Shown here in pieces: positions 1 through 5,534 of a stretch of 5,534 nt of DNA. The DNA is taken from positions 1 through 5,534 of the forward strand of contig JAYZDP010000196.1 in NCBI GenBank assembly GCA_036337765.1, in the 5' to 3' direction. The translations under genes and the position numbers were made by a program. The notes beneath the pieces were generated by a model. That model saw only the letters and a program-made list of their open reading frames with translations, was not told the origin of the DNA and did no database searches. The number at the start of each line of letters is the position of its first letter. The first letter of the stretch is position 1. Source of the stretch: JAYZDP01 sp036337765. Lineage in GTDB: Bacteria; Acidobacteriota; Thermoanaerobaculia; Multivoradales; Multivoraceae.

Positions 1-1548
1 CGGGTCGGCGACTTTGACGCCGGCCACCCCCGGCAGGAGTAGGATCAGCGGCACGTGCGTGTCGTAAGAGTACGGCGAGCCGTGAGTGGTGAAGGTGCGG
101 GATGCCGGCAGCGAGAACTCGGTGAGCTGCAGCATGACGTCCGCACTGCGCTCCGGGTCGAAGCTGTGACGAAATAGTCGGCGAAAGTGATCCGGTTCGT
201 CGCTGGGCGAGCTCGCTAGCTCGCTAGCGGTCCAGGCGCGCTCGACGATGTCGCACTTTTCGAGCTCCTTCGCGAGCGCCGCCTCGACGTCGGGCACTTC
301 AACGCCAGCGGCCTCCACGGCACTCCGGTCGACATAGAGGCTCGTCATGATGAAGCCCTCGATGCCGAGCCCCTCAGCGACTCTCAGGCCCGCCCGCTGG
401 AAGCATGCGTCGTCTTCATAGCTCGCCCGATGGCCGGGCTCGCCGAGGGCGGCGGAGATCTCGGGGACCGGGGCAACGCCGTGATCGGCCGAAACGAGCA
501 TGACGACCCGGTGGAGGCCGACCGTCTGGTCGAGGAACTCGAAGAAGCGGTCGAGCTCACCGTCCATGCGGAGCAGTACATCGGCGGCTTCGCGGCTGCG
601 CGGACCGAACGAGTGGCCGACGAAATCGAGTGCGGACAGTCCGATCGCCAGGTAGTCGAGGTGCTCGCGCTGGCCGAGGGCCTCTTCGCGAATCAGTTCC
701 TGAGCGAACGATAGGACCTGGCCGTCCGAGAACGGCGTGGCCCTGAGGTCGTCGAAAAAGGAGGGCCCCGGCTCCAACGCCCGACCTCCGAGCACGTACG
801 GAAAGTGCCGCTGCAGTAGGCCCTCGTTCCGGTCGTAGAGTCCCAGACGGGTGACATCGGCATCCGAGAGCGGCAGCGGCTTCCAGCCACTCGCGAAATG
901 CCGGTCGAGCAGGCGACGCTCGCGAAAGGCCTCGAGCCAAGCAGGCTCATGCTCGGGGTAGTAGCTCGACGTCTCGAAGCCACCGGTAGAGGCGTCGTAC
1001 CAGAAGGCGGCATCGCCTGCGTGGCCGGCCATGGCGATGGCGGACCGATCCTTCTGGCTTGCGCTGTAGGCCTTCGAGCCTGGGTCTCGAGCCTTGATCC
1101 AATCGGCGAGCCCCGTACCGCGCAGGTTGACGGGTGAGCGGCCGTGATCGCGGTCGGCGAAGCTGTACATCGGGCCGCGCGAGGCGCGGTCGTACCAGGT
1201 GTTGTTGACGATCCCGGAGCTCGATGGGTGCAGGCCCGTGACGAGGGCGGTGTGGCCGGCCGCAGTCACCGTCAGCGCGTGGTCGAAGTTGGCGTCGGTA
1301 AAGAAGATGCCGTCGTCGAACAGCCTTCGCAGTCCGCCGCGGAAGAACGGGTCGAAGCGATCGACGTACTCATAGGCGAACTGGTCGATCGCGATAACCA
1401 GAACCAGGCGCGGTCCATCGGCGCGGACCGGCGGGCTGGCTGGGGGCTCAGGTGCGGTGTCCGTTTCGCCTCCGCAGCCAGCAACTAGCAGCGAAGCGCC
1501 GAGGGCGATCGCGATGGCGCGCCTACGTGGCTGTCGTCGGGTCAGCAT
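1..1548 (-). CDS. PafA-like alkaline phosphatase family lipoprotein (C-terminus cut by window edge)
   Basis: The frame is open for 516 codons from ATG at 1548 to the window edge with no stop. It encodes a two-zinc phosphomonoesterase of the alkaline phosphatase superfamily, closest to the phosphate-irrepressible PafA group, which releases phosphate from organic esters outside the cytoplasm. The N-terminus is basic (MLTRRQPRRR), then hydrophobic, then a lipobox LVAGC with Cys25, so it should be a lipoprotein; Gly26 at +2 fits outer-membrane sorting. Residues matching the PafA active site are all present: Asp55 (IDQF), nucleophile Thr95 (TVTAAGH), Asn116 (NNTWYD), Lys166 and Arg168 (SQKDRSAI), Asp308 and His312 (DFVGH), Asp355 and His356 (ADHG), His489 (THGSPY). 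Several spacings equal those I recall for PafA (T-N 21, D-H 4, H-D 43, H-H 133). PafA proteins are about 545 residues, so perhaps 20-30 are missing. A weak AGGA lies 16 bases before the ATG; the signal peptide supports this start. Fold and chemistry are confident; natural substrate is inferred. Confidence 0.93.
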   Translation of the reverse strand, partial: MLTRRQPRRRAIAIALGASLLVAGCGGETDTAPEPPASPPVRADGPRLVLVIAIDQFAYEYVDRFDPFFRGGLRRLFDDGIFFTDANFDHALTVTAAGHTALVTGLHPSSSGIVNNTWYDRASRGPMYSFADRDHGRSPVNLRGTGLADWIKARDPGSKAYSASQKDRSAIAMAGHAGDAAFWYDASTGGFETSSYYPEHEPAWLEAFRERRLLDRHFASGWKPLPLSDADVTRLGLYDRNEGLLQRHFPYVLGGRALEPGPSFFDDLRATPFSDGQVLSFAQELIREEALGQREHLDYLAIGLSALDFVGHSFGPRSREAADVLLRMDGELDRFFEFLDQTVGLHRVVMLVSADHGVAPVPEISAALGEPGHRASYEDDACFQRAGLRVAEGLGIEGFIMTSLYVDRSAVEAAGVEVPDVEAALAKELEKCDIVERAWTASELASSPSDEPDHFRRLFRHSFDPERSADVMLQLTEFSLPASRTFTTHGSPYSYDTHVPLILLLPGVAGVKVADP

Positions 1549-1628
1549 TGGTACCGATGTTACGTCCTGAGGCGCCACCCGAGAACCCCGGTAGCTGCGG
1601 AAGTTGGCTTCGGCTAACCTGCACGCCG
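1549..1628. promoter_or_regulatory. Divergent intergenic gap holding both 5' regions (no boxes confidently resolved)
   Basis: This 80-base gap separates the start of the leftward phosphatase gene from the start of the rightward RNase H gene, so promoters for both directions should lie here or just inside the opposing gene. On the minus strand, TTCTCG and TAACAT sit 17 bases apart upstream of the phosphatase, but match the sigma-70 consensus only 3/6 and 4/6, so no promoter is called. On the plus strand the only purine run, GGAAG near 1599-1603, is about 25 bases before the RNase H ATG, too far for an ordinary ribosome binding site. No operator-like inverted repeat was seen beyond the 6-base palindrome GGTACC. 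The regulatory role is inferred from gene orientation alone. Confidence 0.4.
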
Positions 1629-2531
1629 ATGGCGGAGCAGGTCGTGATGTACACCGATGGTGGGGCCGATCCCAATCCGGGCTACGGCGGCTGGGGAGTG
1701 GTGCTTCTGCATCCCGAGTCGGGCCGTTCGCGAGAGCTCTCCGGGGGGGCTCCCGACACCACCAACAACCGCATGGAGCTCACGGCCGCGATCGAGGGTC
1801 TTGGAGCCTTGAAGGCGGGCTGCGACGTGGACCTCTATACCGACTCGACCTATCTCAAGCGTGGGGTCGAAGACTGGATGCCGGGCTGGAAAACGAAAGC
1901 CTGGAAGCGCCGCGACGGCAGCTCGGTCAAGAATGCCGACCTGTGGCGCACACTCGACGCCGCGACCCGCCGGCACACCATCCGCTGGCACTGGGTCAAG
2001 GGCCATGCTGGCGACAAGCACAACGAGCGGGCCGACGTCCTGGCGACCGAGGAGATTCGTCGCCAGCGCGATCGCGCGGCCGAGGCGGCGCCCTGTCGTC
2101 CAGCTCGCGACCACGAGGTGGTCCTAAAGCTGACGTGCAACAAGGTCCGGGGCGCCTGGATCGCGTTGGTACGCAGTGCTGGCGGCGAGGAGGACATGCT
2201 CTCGGGCAACGCCCGGGGTGTGACCACGAATCAGTTGGAGCTGCAGGCGACGCTCGAGATCCTCGAGCAGCTGCCGTCTGAGAGGTCGCTGTCTGTGGTG
2301 GGCGGATCGGACTATCTCCGCCAGGGGGCCTCGCAGTGGTTGGCGGGCTGGAAGCGCAGCGGGTGGCGCACCCGCGACGGAAACCCGGTAAAGAACGCGG
2401 AGCTCTGGCGCAGCCTCGACGCTTGCCTACGCGGTCGCAAGGTCGACTTCCGTGCGCCCGGGGTCGAGGAGCGGGAGGAGATCAAGGCGTTGGGAAAGCG
2501 CTTGAAAGAGAGCCTCGAAGGCGAGTCCTGA
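1629..2531 (+). CDS. rnhA: Ribonuclease HI with a second, catalytically degenerate RNase H domain
   Basis: This is a 300-residue protein, about twice the usual 155 of bacterial RNase HI, which cuts the RNA strand of RNA-DNA hybrids (primers, R-loops) in the cytoplasm. Domain 1 (about residues 3-142) has the full active site: Asp10 (YTDGG), Glu50 (NRMEL), Asp72 (YTDST), His126 (VKGHAG) and Asp136 (ERAD), matching E. coli D10, E48, D70, H124 and D134, plus the basic handle at 83-111. An Arg/Ala-rich linker (about 143-162) leads to domain 2 (about 163-296), which aligns with domain 1 at an offset of 154 over much of its length. Glu204 is kept, but the other catalytic positions read Cys170, Gly226 and no His or Asp equivalent. 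The frame is also open upstream to 1452, with an in-frame ATG at 1557, but that part overlaps the divergent phosphatase gene, and the RNase H fold begins directly after the ATG at 1629. No clear ribosome binding site precedes it. It probably shares a transcript with valS. The nuclease call is firm; the role of domain 2 is inferred. Confidence 0.93.
   Translation: MAEQVVMYTDGGADPNPGYGGWGVVLLHPESGRSRELSGGAPDTTNNRMELTAAIEGLGALKAGCDVDLYTDSTYLKRGVEDWMPGWKTKAWKRRDGSSVKNADLWRTLDAATRRHTIRWHWVKGHAGDKHNERADVLATEEIRRQRDRAAEAAPCRPARDHEVVLKLTCNKVRGAWIALVRSAGGEEDMLSGNARGVTTNQLELQATLEILEQLPSERSLSVVGGSDYLRQGASQWLAGWKRSGWRTRDGNPVKNAELWRSLDACLRGRKVDFRAPGVEEREEIKALGKRLKESLEGES
2077..2528 (+). other. Degenerate RNase H-fold repeat (domain 2 of the RNase H protein)
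   Basis: This is the linker end and second domain, about residues 150-300. The matching segments run in the same order as in domain 1: EVVLKLT against EQVVMYT (first strand), SGNARGVTTNQLEL against SGGAPDTTNNRMEL, GSDYLRQG against DSTYLKRG, and the handle at 237-265 against 83-111 with 18 of 29 residues identical. Identical residues in the handle are often encoded by different codons (for example AAT/AAC, GTC/GTA, GCC/GCG), so the duplication looks old. The final strand region (270-280) lacks the VKGH motif altogether. By family knowledge, losing three of the four metal-binding carboxylates should abolish cleavage in this half. Confidence 0.82.
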
Positions 2532-2589
2532 CGGCCCGCATACAATGGCGCCCCGCCGCGGCCCTGTGCCCGTTTTAGCGAAGCCGAAC
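2532..2589 (+). other. Short spacer between RNase H and valS, no terminator seen
   Basis: The 58-base spacer contains GC-rich palindromic bits (CCGCGG) but no stem followed by a T-run, so readthrough from the RNase H gene into valS is likely. TACAAT at 2541-2546 resembles a -10 box, but the sequence 17 bases upstream (AAGGCG) is not a -35 element. The same bases include an in-frame ATG at 2545 that could serve as an alternative valS start. Confidence 0.4.
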
Positions 2590-5235
2590 ATGCAAGAGAT
2601 ACCCAAGAAGTACGACCATCAGGTTGCCGAGGCGGCATGGCGCGAACGCTGGGACGAGTGGGAGCTCTACCGTTGGGATCCGAGCCGTCCGCGCCACGAG
2701 TCTTTCGTGGTGGATACTCCGCCACCGACCGTCTCCGGCTCTCTGCACGTCGGACACGGCTTCAGTTACACCCATCAGGATCTGGTGGTGCGGTATCGCC
2801 GGATGCGGGGCCTGAACATCGCGTATCCGATGGGTTGGGACGACAACGGCCTACCGACCGAGCGCCGGGTACAAAACGTGTACGGCATCCGTCCGAACCC
2901 GCAGCTGCCCTTCGATCCGGACTGGCAGCCGCGACGCGACAAGGGCAAGAAGGAGCCGGTCGAGGAGGTCTCCCGGCAGAACTTCATCGAGACCTGCGGC
3001 CTGCTAACCGAGGAAGACGAGAAGGCGTTCGAGGACACCTGGCGCAGACTCGGTCTCTCGATCGACTGGAGTCTGACCTACGCGACGATCGACGCCCACT
3101 CGCGGCGCACGTCGCAGGCGTCGTTTCTCGACCTCTACAGACGCGGCTTCGTGTACCAGAGCTTCGCGCCGACGATGTGGGACACCGACTTCCGCACCGC
3201 GGTCGCTCAGGCCGAGGCCGAGGATCGCGAGCGCCCCGGGGCGTACCACGACATCGCCTTTGCAGTGGCGGGGGGCGGTACCGTCACGATCTCGACCACC
3301 CGGCCGGAGCTGCTCGCAGCCTGTATCGCGCTGGTCGCACATCCAGACGACGCGCGCTATCAGGGTCTGTTCGGCAAGACTGCGTTCACTCCACTGTTCC
3401 GGGCTCCTGTTCCGATCCTCGAGGCCGATCATGCAGATCCCGATAAGGGGACCGGTATTCTGATGGTCTGCACTTTCGGCGACCTTCAGGATGTCGAGTT
3501 CTGGAAGCGCTCCGGCCTACCTTTGAAGCAGGTCCTCGGTGCCGACGGCAAGCTGATGGCGCTGCGCTTTGGGGCCGACGGATTCGATACCACCGATCGG
3601 GGCGCTGCTCAGGCCGCCTACGGCGAGCTTGCGGGCCTACGGATCAAACCGGCCAGACGGCGGATCGTCGAGCTCCTGGCGGAGACGGGTAGTGCCGCGG
3701 ATGGAAAAGGCACTGCGCTTCAGGGCGAGCCGCGACCGATCCAGCACCCCGTGAAGTTCTACGAGAACGGCGACAACCCGCTGGAGTTTCTGCCCACGCG
3801 GCAGTGGTTCGTGCGGATACTGGAGCACCGCGACGCGCTTCTGACCCAGGGACGCAAGATTCGCTGGCACCCTCAGCACATGCGTACGCGATACGAGCAC
3901 TGGGTTGAGGGGCTGAACCAGGACTGGTGTATCAGCCGCCAGCGCTTCGCCGGAGTGGCCTTCCCGGTCTGGTATCCGATCGGTGATGACGGCGCGGTCG
4001 ATTACGAACATCCGATTCTGGCTGATGAGGACCGTTTGCCCGTCGATCCGCTGTCGGAGACGCCGTCTGGCTACAGCGAAGATCAGCGGGGTCAGCCGGG
4101 AGGGTTCGCGGGCGATCCCGACGTCATGGACACGTGGGCTACCTCGTCGCTGACACCCCAGATCGTGAGCGGCTGGGGACTCGACGACGATCGCCACCAG
4201 CGTCTGTTTCCGATGGACCTGCGTCCCCAATCCCACGAGATCATTCGCACGTGGGCGTTCTACACCATCGTCAAGGCCTGGATGCACGACGGTGAAGTGC
4301 CATGGAGCAACGTCACCATCAGTGGCTGGGTGGTGGATCCGGACCGCAAGAAGATGTCGAAGTCGAAGGGCAACGTGGTGACGCCGGTTCACATCTTCGA
4401 GGAATCGTCCGCCGACGCGTATCGATACTGGGCCGCGCGAAACCGGCTCGGTACCGACACCATCTTCGACACCCAGGTTGTCCGGGTTGGCAAGAGGCTG
4501 TGCACCAAGCTCTTCAACGCCAGCCGCTTCGTCCTGATGCAGATCGAACGGGCCGGGAGCGACTTCCGCACCGTCGCCGCCGCCGACATCCGCGAGCCCC
4601 TCGACCTAGCTTTCGTTGCTTCACTGCGTGACGTGGTGGCCCGCGCGACCGAGGCGTTCGAGAACTTCGAGTACGCCCTGCCCCTGCAGCTTTCGGAGGA
4701 GCTCTTCTGGCAGTTCTGCGACGACTATCTCGAGCTGGTCAAGATGCGCTCTTACGGCGAAGAGGACATCCCGGAGAGGCGCTCCGCGATCGCAGCGCTG
4801 AACCTGGGCCTGCAGACCTTTCTGCGGCTGTTCGCGCCGTTCCTACCGTATGTGACCGAGGAGATCTGGTCGTGGCGCTTCGCTGCGGAGGAGGGTCCTG
4901 GCGGGTCGGTACACCGTGCCGCGTGGCCCGTTGTCGAGGAGTCGGCGGCAGTGGCCACCCCGGAGTCGGGGCTGTCTTTCGGCGCGGCCTCCGAGGTCCT
5001 GCGTCAGATCCGTGGGGCGAAGACCCAGGCCAAGCGGAGTCTGAGGTGGCCGGTCGCCGAGCTCTCGATCGGTGGCGACGAGGAGGCCGTCACCGCTCTC
5101 CGAACCGTGCTCGACGATGTGCTGCGTGCCGGCGCGGTCGCGGAGGGCGCAGCGAAGGTCGTCGTCGGTGAAAACCCCGGCGAAGGCCTGTTCATAGTCG
5201 AGGTAACCCTGGCCGAAGAGGAGCCGGCGTCGTGA
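2590..5235 (+). CDS. valS: Valine--tRNA ligase, compact subfamily without C-terminal coiled coil
   Basis: This 881-residue class Ia aminoacyl-tRNA synthetase attaches valine to tRNA-Val in the cytoplasm and edits mischarged threonine. Seen in order: N-terminal MQEIPKKYD; the HIGH-type signature HVGH at 53-56 after PPPTVSGSL; the subfamily motif PMGWDDNGLPTERRV; a CP1 editing domain at roughly 205-350 with TTRPE (236-240) and the GDLQD segment carrying Asp298 and Asp301; the second Rossmann half with DWCISRQ (445-451) and DVMDTW (511-516); KMSKS at 588-592; then the helical anticodon-binding domain starting near NASR (643-646) and including TEEIW (756-760). The E. coli-type C-terminal coiled-coil arm is absent, and the tail is short and acidic. 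ATG 2590 is preferred because homologues begin with an IPKKYD-like sequence. ATG 2545 would add 15 residues unlike the family. Neither start has a strong ribosome binding site. Its stop overlaps the next start by four bases. Identification is firm; the start is less so. Confidence 0.96.
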   Translation: MQEIPKKYDHQVAEAAWRERWDEWELYRWDPSRPRHESFVVDTPPPTVSGSLHVGHGFSYTHQDLVVRYRRMRGLNIAYPMGWDDNGLPTERRVQNVYGIRPNPQLPFDPDWQPRRDKGKKEPVEEVSRQNFIETCGLLTEEDEKAFEDTWRRLGLSIDWSLTYATIDAHSRRTSQASFLDLYRRGFVYQSFAPTMWDTDFRTAVAQAEAEDRERPGAYHDIAFAVAGGGTVTISTTRPELLAACIALVAHPDDARYQGLFGKTAFTPLFRAPVPILEADHADPDKGTGILMVCTFGDLQDVEFWKRSGLPLKQVLGADGKLMALRFGADGFDTTDRGAAQAAYGELAGLRIKPARRRIVELLAETGSAADGKGTALQGEPRPIQHPVKFYENGDNPLEFLPTRQWFVRILEHRDALLTQGRKIRWHPQHMRTRYEHWVEGLNQDWCISRQRFAGVAFPVWYPIGDDGAVDYEHPILADEDRLPVDPLSETPSGYSEDQRGQPGGFAGDPDVMDTWATSSLTPQIVSGWGLDDDRHQRLFPMDLRPQSHEIIRTWAFYTIVKAWMHDGEVPWSNVTISGWVVDPDRKKMSKSKGNVVTPVHIFEESSADAYRYWAARNRLGTDTIFDTQVVRVGKRLCTKLFNASRFVLMQIERAGSDFRTVAAADIREPLDLAFVASLRDVVARATEAFENFEYALPLQLSEELFWQFCDDYLELVKMRSYGEEDIPERRSAIAALNLGLQTFLRLFAPFLPYVTEEIWSWRFAAEEGPGGSVHRAAWPVVEESAAVATPESGLSFGAASEVLRQIRGAKTQAKRSLRWPVAELSIGGDEEAVTALRTVLDDVLRAGAVAEGAAKVVVGENPGEGLFIVEVTLAEEEPAS
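5218..5223 (+). promoter_or_regulatory. Ribosome binding site for the enoyl-CoA hydratase family gene, inside the valS 3' end
   Basis: GAGGAG, preceded by AA, lies 8 bases before the GTG at 5232. This is good Shine-Dalgarno complementarity and spacing, and it is the strongest ribosome binding site in the window. It decides the GTG start and fits translational coupling to valS. Confidence 0.75.
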
Positions 5236-5534
5236 GCGAGGTTTTGTTGAGCTGGGAGGAGCGCTCCGAAGGGAGGGTGGCAACGCTCACCGTTTCCAAT
5301 CCGGGTCGACTCAACATTCTGTCCAGCGCGGTCCTAGAGTCGTTCGAATCTGGGATCGAAGAGCTGGCCTGCGCCGTCGGCCTGCGTGTCGTCATCGTCC
5401 GCGGCGCAGGCGAGCGGGCGTTCATCGGTGGTGCCGACGTCGGCGAGCTCGCCGAGCTGACCCCGGATACGGCCCGCGCCTTCATCTCGTCCGTCCACCG
5501 GGTCTGTCAGGGACTGCGCGACCTGCCGGTGCCG
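5232..5534 (+). CDS. Enoyl-CoA hydratase/isomerase family protein, N-terminal part (cut by window edge)
   Basis: The first 101 codons of a crotonase-superfamily protein run open to the window edge. Families of this fold act on acyl-CoA thioesters (hydration, isomerisation, sometimes hydrolysis or decarboxylation), commonly in fatty acid or amino acid degradation in the cytoplasm. Visible are the first strand pair (VATLTVSNPGRLNILSS, 16-32), the strand LRVVIVRGAG (51-60) and the CoA/oxyanion-hole segment FIGGADVGEL (64-73), which corresponds to the usual F-C-A-G-A-D. The following helix (78-96) and DLPVP begin the stretch that normally leads to the second oxyanion glycine. The catalytic glutamates usually lie near residues 110-165, beyond the window, so hydratase, isomerase and other activities cannot be told apart. 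The GTG start overlaps the valS stop as GTGA and has a good ribosome binding site, indicating an operon with valS. Confidence 0.88.
   Translation, partial: MSEVLLSWEERSEGRVATLTVSNPGRLNILSSAVLESFESGIEELACAVGLRVVIVRGAGERAFIGGADVGELAELTPDTARAFISSVHRVCQGLRDLPVP

Noticed and set aside
207..228. Palindrome GCGAGCTCGC and two tandem copies of GCTCGCTA
   Set aside because: Only two 8-base units, within the phosphatase frame (encoding Thr-Ala-Ser-Glu-Leu-Ala-Ser). They look like chance or minor slippage; no sign of an attachment site or mobile-element end.
430..714. Plus-strand open frames across the left part of the window (also 898-1137 and 1144-1488)
   Set aside because: All lie antisense to the phosphatase, whose reading frame and active-site residues are continuous from 1548 to the edge.
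1604..2281. Second plus-strand open frame of 225 codons over the RNase H gene
   Set aside because: It is a frame-shifted reading of the RNase H gene with low-complexity Gly/Arg/Ala composition; the catalytic motifs lie in the other frame.
2168..2528. Domain 2 of the RNase H protein as a separate gene or as a frameshifted pseudogene
   Set aside because: It is in one uninterrupted frame with domain 1, with no stop, and no internal start with a ribosome binding site was noticed. The conserved handle argues against decay.
2541..2546. TACAAT as a -10 box for valS
   Set aside because: No acceptable -35 element or extended -10 TGn accompanies it, and a start there would place the -10 box across the alternative ATG at 2545.
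2637..3446. Plus-strand open frame of 269 codons over the 5' part of valS
   Set aside because: It is an Arg-rich out-of-frame shadow; the ValRS motifs are continuous in the other frame across the whole interval.
3637..4392. Antisense open frame of 251 codons inside valS
   Set aside because: Long stop-free antisense frames are expected opposite high-GC coding sequence. The translation is Arg/His-rich with no recognisable domain, and the sense strand is a clear ValRS.

Overview
The window comes from a high-GC bacterial chromosome. The lipoprotein signal on the first gene suggests a diderm (Gram-negative-type) cell. The valyl-tRNA synthetase belongs to the compact subfamily best known to me from Actinobacteria, with the signature PMGWDDNGLPTERRV and no C-terminal coiled coil. 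These two hints do not agree on a phylum. A high-GC, little-cultivated diderm lineage would fit (Myxococcota, Acidobacteriota or Binatota-like), but the sequence does not decide it.

Layout. Positions 1-1548 (minus strand) hold most of a PafA-like alkaline phosphatase with a lipoprotein signal peptide; its C-terminal end runs off the left edge. An 80-base divergent gap (1549-1628) separates its start from a rightward gene set. That set is a 300-residue RNase HI-type protein (1629-2531), valine--tRNA ligase (2590-5235), and the first 101 codons of an enoyl-CoA hydratase/isomerase family protein (from 5232, cut by the right edge). The rightward genes are tightly packed: 58 bases between the first two, and a 4-base GTGA stop/start overlap between the last two. 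They are probably one transcription unit. No terminator, tRNA, rRNA, CRISPR array or mobile element was seen.

Functionally these are mostly housekeeping genes: removal of RNA-DNA hybrids, charging of tRNA-Val and acyl-CoA metabolism, next to an envelope phosphatase for phosphate scavenging. No pathway link between them is evident beyond co-orientation.

The most unusual feature is the RNase H gene. Its second half is a diverged repeat of the RNase HI fold. The catalytic Asp, Asp, His and Asp positions are lost there, while the basic 'handle' segment that grips the hybrid is strongly retained. It reads as an active nuclease fused to a dead copy of itself, plausibly a built-in substrate-binding module.
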